Of a stretch of DNA of 64,000 nucleotides, positions 53,696-62,382 are shown piece by piece (position 1 is the stretch's first letter; the number at the start of each line of letters is the position of its first letter). Made by a program: the position numbers and the translations under genes. Under the pieces are notes generated by a model, which made no database searches, had not been told where the DNA came from, and saw only the letters and a program-made list of their open reading frames with translations. Where the stretch lies: NCBI GenBank assembly GCA_030601885.1, contig JAUWAU010000012.1:118072-182071 (forward strand). The letters are read 5' to 3'. Source of the DNA: Armatimonadota bacterium (GTDB lineage Bacteria; Armatimonadota; Zipacnadia; JAUWAU01).

Positions 53696-54802
53696 TCAAT
53701 AGACCGTCTCTTCCGTCTCGCGATCGAACAGGTGGGCTTTGTGCATGTCGAAGATGACGTCCAGGTTCTCCTGCTCTCGCGCCTGGGTGGCGCTGTCGAT
53801 GGAGGCCAGCAGGCTATGCCCACCGCAGTTCAGGTACAGAATCGACGTTGCGCCCATGGGCTCGATGACGTCAACCCCCATGCGCACCGTGTTCCCATCA
53901 TGCGGAGGCACCGCCGGACTCAAGTCCTTGTCGTATATGTGCTCCGGCCGGATCCCCAAGATCACTGGGCGCCCGACGTATCCCTCCAGACCGTCGCCCT
54001 TCGCATCGGGCACCCGCACCTTGAACGAATCCGCATCCACCCAAAGAGCGCCTTCATCGCGCTCCAGCGTGCAATCGACGAAGTTCATGGGCGGGCTGCC
54101 GATGAACCCGGCCACGAAAAGGTTCGTCGGGTTGCTGTAGAGGCCCAAGGGCGCGTCCACCTGCTGCACGAGTCCGTCCTTGAGCACCACGATGCGGTCG
54201 CCCATGGTCATGGCCTCGACCTGGTCATGCGTCACGTACACCGTGGTGATGCCAAGACGTCGGTGCAGCTTGATGAGCTCCGCCCGCGTCTGCACCCGCA
54301 GCTTCGCATCCAGGTTGCTCAGGGGCTCGTCCATGAGAAAGACGGCCGGCTCGCGTACGATGGCCCGGCCCAGCGCCACTCGCTGCCGCTGGCCGCCGGA
54401 GAGCTCCTTGGGCTTGCGGTCCAGGAGCTCCTCCAACCCGAGCATCTTCGCCGTGCCGTCCACTCGAGTGCGGATCTCGTCACGCGGCATCTTGCGCAGC
54501 TTGAGCCCGAACGCCATGTTGTCGTACACGCTCATGTGCGGATAGAGCGCGTAGTTCTGAAACACCATGGCGATGTCGCGGTCCTTGGGCGAGACATCGT
54601 TGACCAGGCGCTCCCCGATGTGGATCTCGCCGCCGGTGGGCTCCTCAAGGCCTGCGATCATTCGCAGGCACGTTGTCTTGCCGCAGCCCGACGGCCCGAC
54701 AAGTACCAGGAACTCCTTGTCCTGGATCTCGAGGTTGACGTCCTCACAGGCAACCACGTCGCCGAAGTGCTTTGTCAGACTCTTTAGCAAAACGCGTGCC
54801 AT
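53696..54802 (-). CDS. ugpC: ABC sugar-importer ATPase (UgpC/MsmK/MalK type)
   Basis: The 368-residue ATPase has Walker A GPSGCGKTT, the Q-loop MVFQNYALYPHMSVYDN, signature LSGGQRQR, Walker B VFLMDEPLSNLD and H-loop VYVTHDQVEAMT. A C-terminal MOP-like regulatory domain follows (VILGIRPEHIYD, LYLNCGGHSLLA). Such ATPases energise carbohydrate importers and often serve several permeases. No permease or binding-protein gene lies beside it, consistent with a shared ATPase. It has its own promoter and terminator. Confidence 0.93.
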   Translation of the reverse strand: MARVLLKSLTKHFGDVVACEDVNLEIQDKEFLVLVGPSGCGKTTCLRMIAGLEEPTGGEIHIGERLVNDVSPKDRDIAMVFQNYALYPHMSVYDNMAFGLKLRKMPRDEIRTRVDGTAKMLGLEELLDRKPKELSGGQRQRVALGRAIVREPAVFLMDEPLSNLDAKLRVQTRAELIKLHRRLGITTVYVTHDQVEAMTMGDRIVVLKDGLVQQVDAPLGLYSNPTNLFVAGFIGSPPMNFVDCTLERDEGALWVDADSFKVRVPDAKGDGLEGYVGRPVILGIRPEHIYDKDLSPAVPPHDGNTVRMGVDVIEPMGATSILYLNCGGHSLLASIDSATQAREQENLDVIFDMHKAHLFDRETEETVY

Positions 54803-54887
54803 TAATCCTCGAACCTCCGACTAGGTGCGTTCCTCGTAGCTTTCGAGGGCCGCTGTCCACGAACTGCACCCGGCCACGGTCGCCGGA

Positions 54888-54917
54888 AGTATAGCCCCTC
54901 GGAAATCGTCTTGTCAA
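54888..54917 (-). promoter_or_regulatory. promoter of the ABC ATPase gene
   Basis: Consensus TTGACA (54912-54917), an 18-base spacer and TATACT (54888-54893) on the minus strand, 86 bases before the ATG at 54802. Confidence 0.7.
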
Positions 54918-55053
54918 CGGACGCTGCCCTCGCCACCGTGGCTCCGACTCTCAGCCTGGGGAGCGCTGGCGCGCCTGCGTGGGGCACACGTGTGGCTCCG
55001 CCCTCCGGGATGCGACGAAGTGCTGCGAGAGCTTCGAGGAAAAACACCGGGCC

Positions 55054-56361
55054 CTACCGATTCTCCACGGCTACAATGAGCTCCTGAGGCTTGGAGGGGG
55101 CGTAAGAATCGTCGTAGAGAACGATCGCCAACGTGTGCGTGCCGTCCCGGACCTCTCGGCTGTCCCACTCGAATCGGAATGGCTCGCTGTTTCGCACGGC
55201 CCGTACGCGACCATCGACGTACAGCGTCACGAGCTTCACTCGCTCCTCGTAGCCGACGTCGGCCAGAATGACCACGTTACCGCGAAGCACGTCGCCACTC
55301 GCCCCACGCAGGAGGATATTGAAGCCTTTTCGTGGGCGCGGGGGCAGAGCCGGCGGCTCGGGCGGCGCCGGAACGGCTGCAATGGCGACGGGTGGCTCGG
55401 CAGGCGGAGTCGCTGGGGCGGCGACGACTTCGCTCAGGAAGTGAGGATGCGAGATGAGCTGCGCATAGGTACTCAGAACACGCTCATCGGATGTCAGGGC
55501 GTAGTTGTTGTCTGCCAGCTTCTCGCCGATCGCGTCCACCGAGAACCAGTTGATCATCTTCACCCGGGTGAGCTGCTTGGGCAAACTGGCGTACAAAACG
55601 GACATGCGGCCGATGGCGAAGTCCACCAATCTCCGGGCGGTAGCGCGGCAGTAGTGGGTAGCAGCGTACTCCGAGATCTGTATCGGCTTGCGCTCCGCGT
55701 ACCGCTCGTAAACGAACTTCAGCAGGTCTCGCGGGTCCTCGCCCGCCGGCTTGTTGGGGTCACCGTCGTGGCGGTGCACCGAGTAGATATTCACCCCCAC
55801 CCAGTCTACGTACTCGTCTCCCGGGTAGTAGCGTGCGATAGTGGAAATGGGCTGGGCAAAGACGCACCACACCATGGCAACGTTGGGAGCGATGCGCTCC
55901 ATCACGTCGTGGACGGTTCGGAACTTCTCAATGTACTTGTGCTCGTTGCCCGAGTACGGCATCCACGTCCCGTTCATCTCGGAGGCGAAGCGCAGGAAGA
56001 TCGGGCAGGCGACGTCCCGGGCGTCCTCGGCCCACTGGGTGAGGTAGTCGTCATCTTCGATGGCGTCCAGGCCCTCGAGGGGCTCCCAGGCGATATGCGG
56101 GACAGCGCCCGCCGACTTGACGCGCTGCACCCACTCGGTCGGGAATGGCTTCCCATAGCCCACGTAGCAGAAGTAGCTGGCGTGCTTCTTCTGCGTGAGA
56201 TCCTCGAAACGGCGGAAATCGCCTCTGACGACGGGGTCGAGCTGCACGAATGCCCCGATATAGCAGCCCGTGGGAGGCTCGAACTTCGCCAACTCCGCTC
56301 CGTGGCCGGCGGCGACGGCGACAGAGGCTGCCGCGGCTATTGCTGCGCAGGCACATCGCAT
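55054..56361 (-). CDS. glycoside hydrolase family 26-like enzyme with C-terminal Ig-like domain
   Basis: The 435-residue protein has a signal peptide (MRCACAAIAAAASVAVAAGHG) and a TIM-barrel hydrolase. The acid/base Glu is E128 in LRFASEMNGTW and the nucleophile E231 in IQISEYAATHY, matching GH26 (beta-mannanase type). YVDWVGVNIYSVHRHDGD lies between them. A Pro/Ala-rich linker (residues about 320-350) leads to a beta-sandwich domain (GNVVILADVGYEERVKLVTLYVDGR). It likely cleaves a plant or bacterial polysaccharide outside the cell. Specificity is not certain. Confidence 0.8.
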   Translation of the reverse strand: MRCACAAIAAAASVAVAAGHGAELAKFEPPTGCYIGAFVQLDPVVRGDFRRFEDLTQKKHASYFCYVGYGKPFPTEWVQRVKSAGAVPHIAWEPLEGLDAIEDDDYLTQWAEDARDVACPIFLRFASEMNGTWMPYSGNEHKYIEKFRTVHDVMERIAPNVAMVWCVFAQPISTIARYYPGDEYVDWVGVNIYSVHRHDGDPNKPAGEDPRDLLKFVYERYAERKPIQISEYAATHYCRATARRLVDFAIGRMSVLYASLPKQLTRVKMINWFSVDAIGEKLADNNYALTSDERVLSTYAQLISHPHFLSEVVAAPATPPAEPPVAIAAVPAPPEPPALPPRPRKGFNILLRGASGDVLRGNVVILADVGYEERVKLVTLYVDGRVRAVRNSEPFRFEWDSREVRDGTHTLAIVLYDDSYAPSKPQELIVAVENR

Positions 56362-56395
56362 GGCGACGTGAGTATATCAGCGGCCCGCGGGCATG

Positions 56396-57598
56396 TCAAA
56401 GCCCGGTGCATTTGAACTGCAGCAGGCTGGCGCGGGTGACGGCGGCGTGGCCGTAGCGCGTACGGAGACGGTCCTTCGCTTCCGACAATTGCGTCCGTGG
56501 GGCGGCGCCGCCATCAAAGAGCGACATCTGTGCGGGCGCGGCGCCGTGCCGAAGGTCGCCCACAGACACTCCGATCGCCCGTGCTCGCTTGTGGAGCGGC
56601 GTCCGCTCGAGCATCGCTGCCGCCGCCCGGTAGATGACGTCCTCCAGGTTCGTGTAGTCCGGCAGCGTAGTCGTGCGGCTTATCGTCTGTGAGTCGCCAA
56701 ACTTGAGCCGCAGTGTCACCCTTCGGCCGGTACACCCGTCGCTGCGCAGTCTGGTCGCAACCTGCTCGGAAAGAGCCAGCAGCGACAGCCTCAGCGGCTC
56801 TACATCGGCGGTGTCCCGGGCGAGAGTCAACTCCTGGCCCACGGCCTTCGGGGCTCGGACTCGCTCTGCCGGCTCAACGGCGTCCTGAGCTCTGACGGGC
56901 TCGTGGTCAACGCCCCGCGCCGCGTTGTAGAGGCGTCTGCCGGCGCCTCCGAACTCCCTCTCCAGGGCAAAGAAGGGGATACGCCGCAGCTCTCCGACGG
57001 TCCGCACGCCCATGCGCCGCAGCCGCTCGTGGACTTCTCGCCCCACAACCCAGATCGCCGACACGGGCAGCTCATCGAGCACGCCCGGCAGCTCGCCCGG
57101 CTCAACGATGGTGAGCCCATGCGGCCCGTTGCCGCCCGAGACCATCTTCGCTACCAGTTTACTCGGTGCAATGCCCACGGAGGCGACGAGCTGCAACTCC
57201 TCCGCCACTGCGGCCTGTATCTGCCGCGCGATGGCCTCAGCGCCGCCGAACATGCGCAGGCTGCCGGTGACATCGAGGAACGCCTCGCCAACGTCGAACG
57301 GCTCCACGCACGGGCTGAAGCGCTCGCAGATGCCCAGCAGCTTCCTCGCCTCGGCCGTGTATGTGGGCATATTGACGGGAAGGAAGATGCCTTCCGGACA
57401 TCGCTGGCGTGCGCGCCACATGGGCATCCCGGGAACGATGCCGCACGCGCGTGCCTCGTCCGAGACGGAGGACACGGTCGCACCCGGCGCCGACAGTTCC
57501 CCGACGATGACCGGCTTGCCGGCGTATTCAGGGTGAAGCTTCTGCTCCACCGACGCAAAGAACGCGTCCATACTCACATGAAGAATGGTCCGCTGCAT
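56396..57598 (-). CDS. Y-family DNA polymerase homologue with altered active site (ImuB-like?)
   Basis: The 400-residue protein is collinear with DNA polymerase IV through palm, fingers, thumb and little-finger domains (ILHVSMDAFFASVEQ, SKLVAKMVSGGNGPHGL, VGREVHERLRRMGVRTVGEL, VGQELTLARDT). Key positions are changed. The first metal Asp of H-V-D-M-D is S9, the Tyr of S-Y-E-A-R is D47, and the Asp of S-x-D-E-A is G104 (FDVGEAFLD). Only E105 of the metal triad remains. A clamp-binding QMSLF is near the C-terminus. It is probably non-catalytic, like ImuB. A LexA-type box lies at its promoter. Confidence 0.85.
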   Translation of the reverse strand: MQRTILHVSMDAFFASVEQKLHPEYAGKPVIVGELSAPGATVSSVSDEARACGIVPGMPMWRARQRCPEGIFLPVNMPTYTAEARKLLGICERFSPCVEPFDVGEAFLDVTGSLRMFGGAEAIARQIQAAVAEELQLVASVGIAPSKLVAKMVSGGNGPHGLTIVEPGELPGVLDELPVSAIWVVGREVHERLRRMGVRTVGELRRIPFFALEREFGGAGRRLYNAARGVDHEPVRAQDAVEPAERVRAPKAVGQELTLARDTADVEPLRLSLLALSEQVATRLRSDGCTGRRVTLRLKFGDSQTISRTTTLPDYTNLEDVIYRAAAAMLERTPLHKRARAIGVSVGDLRHGAAPAQMSLFDGGAAPRTQLSEAKDRLRTRYGHAAVTRASLLQFKCTGL

Positions 57599-57680
57599 GG
57601 CATCTACCACTCCCAGAGTCCAGGCGCCAAGTGGCCTGCCGCGTGCAGGATGGCTCGTTGCGACCGGCCAGACCAGTGGA

Positions 57681-57694
57681 CGAACATACGTTCG
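57681..57694 (-). promoter_or_regulatory. LexA/SOS box (Gram-positive type)
   Basis: CGAACATACGTTCG has perfect CGAAC/GTTCG arms around four bases. It matches the DinR/LexA consensus CGAAC-RNRY-GTTYC on the minus strand except the last base. It lies 9-23 bases past the -10 hexamer, covering the start of transcription of the polymerase homologue. Confidence 0.8.
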
Positions 57695-57703
57695 ACTATG
57701 GCT

Positions 57704-57732
57704 ATCATACCTGGTATTGCCCCAATAGTCAA
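57704..57732 (-). promoter_or_regulatory. promoter of the Y-family polymerase homologue
   Basis: TTGACT (57727-57732), a 17-base spacer and TATGAT (57704-57709) on the minus strand. Initiation near 57697 leaves a leader of about 100 bases, whose first bases are the LexA box. Confidence 0.8.
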
Positions 57733-57902
57733 CGGCGAAACCGGCATGAGCCACCTACCGCGGGCCCTGGCTGGGCCAGTCCCGGGGACACAGTGAAAGA
57801 CTTACATTCTATACGTGGGAGTAGCACGGTGAGCCTCAAACTGGCAATACAAGCGACGTCCGGCCATGGCGTGCCACGGACATTGGGTCCGATTCTGACC
57901 GA

Positions 57903-59501
57903 TCACGCGCGGCGCAGCCGACGCCGCAACGCCTCCCGTGCCAGTCTGAGCTCCTCGATCCGGAGCATCCATCCCATGAGAATGAACAGGCTAACGCCCG
58001 CGGCGGCCGGCGCCACGGCGTGCAGCAGCTTCGCCGTCAGCCCAGCGCCGGCGTAGAGCCGTTCGACCAGAGCCAGCACACCCCAGGCGGCCAGGCCCGC
58101 AAGCGCCGAGGCGAGCGCCGTCTTGCCGAGCGTAAGAGCCATCCGCCCGCCCTGAATCCCGCCACAGCGCTTGGAAAGCACGGACAGCAGCAAAATCACA
58201 TACAGCAGTGGCGGAAGCGACCAGGCCATGGCGCAGCCCTCGAGCCGGAACGCCTGCCTCAGGAGCGGCCCGAACACAAGGGTGGCGATGACAACGAGGA
58301 TGCCTATGTAGAGAGGCGTCTTGGCATCGCGCATGGCGTAAAAGGCCCGCGCCAGGATGGCCTGCGCGGCGAACGGCACCGCGCCGATGGAATACCAGAC
58401 GAGCACGGAGCAGAGGGAAGCTGTGTCGGCCGCCGTGAACTCCCGCCCCTCGAGCAGCAGCCGCACGATGGGCTCGCGCAGGACCACGATGAGCACTATC
58501 GACGGGATGCTCAAGAAGAGCACGCTACGGACGCCGAACGAGACACCGCGACGAAACTCCTCCGGTTTCGCCGCCGCCGACAGCGCTGCGAGGGTCGGGT
58601 ACAGGGCTATGGCCATTCCCCCGCCGAAGGCCCGGACGGTGAGCGAGACGATGCGATCGGCGAAGTACAGGATGCGCGGCCCGGTGAGCGACACATCCGT
58701 CGAGAGGCGCATGATGATGATTCTATTTATCTGCGGTACTGCGAGGCCGAAGATGATGGGAAGTGCGAGGGCCACGATCTGCCGGAGGCCCTCGTCGCGG
58801 AATCTCATTTGGGGTCTCAGGGATGCCCCGCGCCTGCGCAGGGCCCACGCCTGGAGGGCAAAGCCCCCGAGGATGGCGCCGACGACCACTGTGGCGGCTT
58901 GTCCGGTGACGTCGTAGATGCGGGCGAGACTGATGACCCCGACGATGAGCACGAGATTGTACACGATGGGACCGATGGCCGGCCAGAAGAAATGGCGCAA
59001 AGCATTCAGCGCCCCCATGAGGAGCCCGCCGATGAGAAAGAAGAGCTGCGCGGGGAACATGATGCGCATCAGCTTGGCGCAGAGCGTCATCTGATCGGGC
59101 GTGAACTCCTCGCCGCCCGCCACCAACCGGGTGAGCTGGGGCGCGAGAAGCATGCCGAGGCCGATGATTATCCCCCCGACCAGCAAGAGGGCCCCCAGGC
59201 AGGCGTTGAAGGTGCGCCACGCCTGTTCGGGCGCGCCGCGCTCGCAGAAGCCGGTGAAAACGGGGACAAAGCCGGTGCGGAGGGCGCCGCCTGCCAGTAG
59301 GATGTAGACGAAGTCCGGCACGCTGAACGCCATCACGAAGGCGCTGTAGCGCGCCTCTTCGAAGTGGCGGGCGTACAGCATGTCGCGAGCGAGCCCGGTG
59401 AGGGCGCTCACGAGGATGGCCACCATCATGAGCACCGCGGCAGAGGCCACGCCCTCGGGGCCGCGCTCCTCGGCACCTTCTGTCTCGTGGTTCGACGGCA
59501 T
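57903..59501 (-). CDS. murJ: lipid II flippase MurJ
   Basis: The 532-residue MOP-superfamily flippase moves lipid II across the inner membrane for peptidoglycan synthesis. It has about 14 transmembrane helices. Typical segments are SALTGLARDMLYARHFEEARYSAFVMAFSVPDF, LRTGFVPVF, LMRIMFPAQLFFLIGGLLMGALNALRHFFWPAIGP, ALPIIFGLAVPQINRIIIMRL and ILARAFYAMRDAKTPLYIG. Conserved arginines (GLARD, LRTG, RAFYAMRD) line the cavity. The N-terminal 20 residues are hydrophilic. It is single in this window. Confidence 0.95.
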   Translation of the reverse strand: MPSNHETEGAEERGPEGVASAAVLMMVAILVSALTGLARDMLYARHFEEARYSAFVMAFSVPDFVYILLAGGALRTGFVPVFTGFCERGAPEQAWRTFNACLGALLLVGGIIIGLGMLLAPQLTRLVAGGEEFTPDQMTLCAKLMRIMFPAQLFFLIGGLLMGALNALRHFFWPAIGPIVYNLVLIVGVISLARIYDVTGQAATVVVGAILGGFALQAWALRRRGASLRPQMRFRDEGLRQIVALALPIIFGLAVPQINRIIIMRLSTDVSLTGPRILYFADRIVSLTVRAFGGGMAIALYPTLAALSAAAKPEEFRRGVSFGVRSVLFLSIPSIVLIVVLREPIVRLLLEGREFTAADTASLCSVLVWYSIGAVPFAAQAILARAFYAMRDAKTPLYIGILVVIATLVFGPLLRQAFRLEGCAMAWSLPPLLYVILLLSVLSKRCGGIQGGRMALTLGKTALASALAGLAAWGVLALVERLYAGAGLTAKLLHAVAPAAAGVSLFILMGWMLRIEELRLAREALRRRLRRA

Positions 59502-59569
59502 CGTGGTACTGCCTCGCGTCGGCGGCCGGCCTCACCCGCCTCGCCCAGCTTCGCTGCGTGTAGCCGCCT

Positions 59570-59598
59570 ACTGGTCACTGACCACTGGCCACTGACGA
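59570..59598. repeat. seven-base tandem repeat (ACTGRYC)
   Basis: The units are ACTGGTC, ACTGACC, ACTGGCC, ACTGACG and a partial ACTG. The family is the same as at 33921-33955. On the minus strand it encodes the last eight residues and stop of the TPR lipoprotein. Confidence 0.7.
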
Positions 59599-60660
59599 CT
59601 GTCTTCTTCGGCGCCGCTCGGCATCTCTGGCCCATGGTGCGTTTGGCTCGAGGCGCACAGCGATGCGAAGCTCTGCCGCGGCCTCGTTGGCTTCGCCGAG
59701 CGCCTCGCGGACGAGCCCAAGATGATACCGCACCACGCCACTGCTCGGCCGCAGCGACTTGGCCTCCTCCAGCGTCGCCGCCGCGGACCTGCAGCGCCGC
59801 TGTCTGTATAGCACGTACCCGAGCGTGTCGAGAAAGGCGGCATTGTGCGGACCCAGCGCCGTGGCCTGCCGAGCCAGCCGCAGGGCCTCAGCCGGCTTTC
59901 TGCCGGTGGAGGCGTACAGGTAGGCCAGGTTGTTCATGGGCAGCGGGTCGGTGGGCGCCACTCGCAGCGCAGTCCTGTAGTGCTCCTCCGCCTCCGCGTA
60001 CTTGCCGAGCGCCTCCAGGGCCGCACCACAGTTCGCGTGGATCTCCGAGAGGTCGCCGAGCAGCCGGAGCGCCTGCTCCGCGTACCGGAGGGCCCGTTCG
60101 GGCCGGCCGCCCTGCAGGCAGGCGGTGATCAGCCCAAGCCATACGTCCTTGTTGCGTGGATCCAGTTCCGTCGCCGTCTCGAATTCTTCCTCCGCCGCCG
60201 CAAAGTCGCGCCGCGACAGGTGGATTTGAGCCAGGTTGTGGTGCGCGAGGGGATGGTTCGGCCTCACCAGCACCGCGCGGCGGTACAATCTGAGTGCCCG
60301 CTGTACATCGCCATGGTCTACAGCGACGCCGGCGCAGCCCAGTATGGCGGGGACGTACTCGGGATCGTAGTTCAGCGCTGCCTGGAACTCGGCCAGAGCC
60401 AGCCCGGGGAGACCTTGCTGGGCGTACAGCGCGGCCAAAGCGGTGTGCGCGTCTGCGGACGTGGGCTCCCGCCGAACCCGGGCCTGCGCTGCCCTGACCG
60501 CCGCAGGCGGCTCCCGGTCGGCGTCCTGCCTCATGATCTCGTCGCGCCATTGCGGCGCCACCTTTCCAGGGCAGCCGCTCAGGCCGTAGGCCGCGCACAA
60601 CAACAGCACGAGCGCCACCGCATTACTGCCACGATGTCTCATCTTGCTGGGCATGCTCAT
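59575..60660 (-). CDS. TPR-repeat lipoprotein
   Basis: The 361-residue protein has a lipoprotein signal (VALVLLLCAAYGLSGC, lipobox LSGC). About seven tetratricopeptide repeats follow (AHTALAALYAQQGLPGLALAEFQAALNYDP, AHHNLAQIHLSRRDFAAAEEEFETATELDP, IHANCGAALEALGKYAEAEEHYRTALRVAP and others). It is a periplasm-facing scaffold for protein complexes, often seen with envelope polysaccharide or secretion systems. Its ATG overlaps the stop of the GT39-like gene (ATGA), implying coupled synthesis. The last eight codons lie in a tandem repeat. Confidence 0.85.
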   Translation of the reverse strand: MSMPSKMRHRGSNAVALVLLLCAAYGLSGCPGKVAPQWRDEIMRQDADREPPAAVRAAQARVRREPTSADAHTALAALYAQQGLPGLALAEFQAALNYDPEYVPAILGCAGVAVDHGDVQRALRLYRRAVLVRPNHPLAHHNLAQIHLSRRDFAAAEEEFETATELDPRNKDVWLGLITACLQGGRPERALRYAEQALRLLGDLSEIHANCGAALEALGKYAEAEEHYRTALRVAPTDPLPMNNLAYLYASTGRKPAEALRLARQATALGPHNAAFLDTLGYVLYRQRRCRSAAATLEEAKSLRPSSGVVRYHLGLVREALGEANEAAAELRIAVRLEPNAPWARDAERRRRRQSSVASGQ

Positions 60661-62321
60661 GAGTTATCGGCCGCTCGCCTCGCCGTGCCCTCATCCGCCG
60701 GCCCTGGCAGCCGACGCCTCCACGTCGCACCGGGCGGCGCGCCCGGCGCTCGCCACATCGTCCCCATGTACGGCCCCTCCAATCCGTAGGCCATCTGCCA
60801 CCACCGGCTCCGCTCCTGGGGCGGCACTTCGGCGGGATCGCGCGACAGATAGAGGCCGCCAAGCGGCACGATCCTGGCAGCGAGTGTCAGTTCTGCCTCC
60901 GTCCGAACCAACTCGATCGCGGTGCGGTCCGCCTGCCAGGCAACCTGCTGCGGCACGTCGGTCATCACGAACTCGTGCGGCAGCGTTGCGCCGGCGATGA
61001 AGGCAGTGGATGGACCGCTGGGGAGGGTGAGCGGCGCGCGCGCCACAACAGCCGCCAGCGATGGCCAGGCGACGGCAGCTATCAGCCCTGCCGCCGCGCC
61101 GGCGTGCAAGGCGCGAGTGCGAACCGCCGCCGTCGCCCACCACGGCTGCGCCGCGATGGAGCGCACCAGGTCCGTGAGGCGCATCAACGCCAGAGCCCAT
61201 CCCAGGGGCATCAAGGGCAGGAACATGGCGACCGAGCGCGTCAGCGTGCCGCCCACCAGGGACTGAAGCAGCACGGCTCCGAAAAGGCACAGACGAAGCG
61301 CGTCGGTGCGCCGTTTGCCAAAGGGGAGCAGCAGACCACCTAGAAAGATCGCCGCCAGCACGCTGTCGCCATAGACGGGAAGTTCCTGACGAATATCCGC
61401 AAAGCTGTATATTACCTTACGTGCCATTTCCTTTGGATGTCCGAGGGCAAACAGGGGTGGCCATTGTACGTCGGGGTCGAGTGTTTGAAAGACGGTTCGA
61501 CCCGGATACGTCCACGTTCCGGCGACGAGATCGTATTGCCGCATGCTGAAGAGCGGCATTTGGATCGCGCCAGCATTGCGCACCAGCCACCCGCCTACAA
61601 TCAGCACCGCGCCTAGCACGATGTAGCCGATGCGTCGGCGCGCCCGGCGGCGGTCGCTCAGACGCACGAACGCGGCGATGGGAAGTAGCAGTGGAGCCAG
61701 GTAGAACTCGGTCAAGCATGCCAGCCCGAAGGTCGCACCTGTGGCGAGCGCAACTGCGGTGTCCGGATGGCTCGTCGGCGGCTCGTCCGGGGCATCATCG
61801 GCGCTCGTGAGATGGAGCAGGAGCAGAAAAGCTCCCCCGAGGAGGCAAGTTGCCAGGAGCGCATTCGTTCCCGAGACGGCCTGCCGCAGCACAGACAGCG
61901 CCAGGGCAAAGGAGGCTGCCCCGAGCACGGCCTCGCCCCATGAAGCGAGGCGCAGCAACAGCAGAAACGTGACGGCCACGGAGACAACGTAGGCGATGCC
62001 TGAGCTGAGCACGGCTGCCTCGTCGCTTGGGCCGAAGAGAGCGAATATGGTGGCCATGAATGCGGGAGCCATGGGCGCGGTGGAGACGTCCGCTTTGCGC
62101 AGCGACGCCGGGTCCGTGTCGAACAGCAATCGCAGCGGGGTTACAGCTCGGGAGCAGAAGCCCTTGCCGGTGGCGATGCTGCGGGCAAGCTGCGCATCGT
62201 GCATCGCCGCGGGGTCTGCGAGGCCATTGAAGCCCGTCCCGTGTGCCGTGAGAAAGGCGCACACGGGGATGAGAAGTACGAGGGTCAACTGTCCTGCGTT
62301 GCGCCACGCAACCGGTTGCAT
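60657..62321 (-). CDS. multi-spanning glycosyltransferase-like membrane protein (GT39/ArnT type)
   Basis: The 554-residue protein has about ten transmembrane helices. The first periplasmic loop reads DPAAMHDAQLARSIATGKGFCSR, resembling the GT39/PMT loop where an early acidic residue acts in catalysis (here possibly D36 or D42). GNECAPG-like DEPP loops are absent. A C-terminal soluble domain of about 130 residues follows the last helix (FVMTDVPQQVAWQADRTAIELV). It may transfer sugars from polyprenyl phosphate to envelope targets. The coupled TPR lipoprotein could be a partner. Confidence 0.7.
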   Translation of the reverse strand: MQPVAWRNAGQLTLVLLIPVCAFLTAHGTGFNGLADPAAMHDAQLARSIATGKGFCSRAVTPLRLLFDTDPASLRKADVSTAPMAPAFMATIFALFGPSDEAAVLSSGIAYVVSVAVTFLLLLRLASWGEAVLGAASFALALSVLRQAVSGTNALLATCLLGGAFLLLLHLTSADDAPDEPPTSHPDTAVALATGATFGLACLTEFYLAPLLLPIAAFVRLSDRRRARRRIGYIVLGAVLIVGGWLVRNAGAIQMPLFSMRQYDLVAGTWTYPGRTVFQTLDPDVQWPPLFALGHPKEMARKVIYSFADIRQELPVYGDSVLAAIFLGGLLLPFGKRRTDALRLCLFGAVLLQSLVGGTLTRSVAMFLPLMPLGWALALMRLTDLVRSIAAQPWWATAAVRTRALHAGAAAGLIAAVAWPSLAAVVARAPLTLPSGPSTAFIAGATLPHEFVMTDVPQQVAWQADRTAIELVRTEAELTLAARIVPLGGLYLSRDPAEVPPQERSRWWQMAYGLEGPYMGTMWRAPGAPPGATWRRRLPGPADEGTARRAADNS

Positions 62322-62382
62322 CGGGCCATTCCCGTCGCGGCCACCAGGCCTTTAGGGGCTGGCCGCGCTGGGCAGCACTCAC

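Noticed and set aside
54979..56415. 478-codon open frame on the plus strand
   Set aside because: Antisense to the GH26 gene, which has both catalytic glutamates and a signal peptide.
58020..59300. 426-codon open frame on the plus strand
   Set aside because: Antisense to murJ. Very rich in Glu/Arg/Gly, as expected for the complement of a membrane protein.
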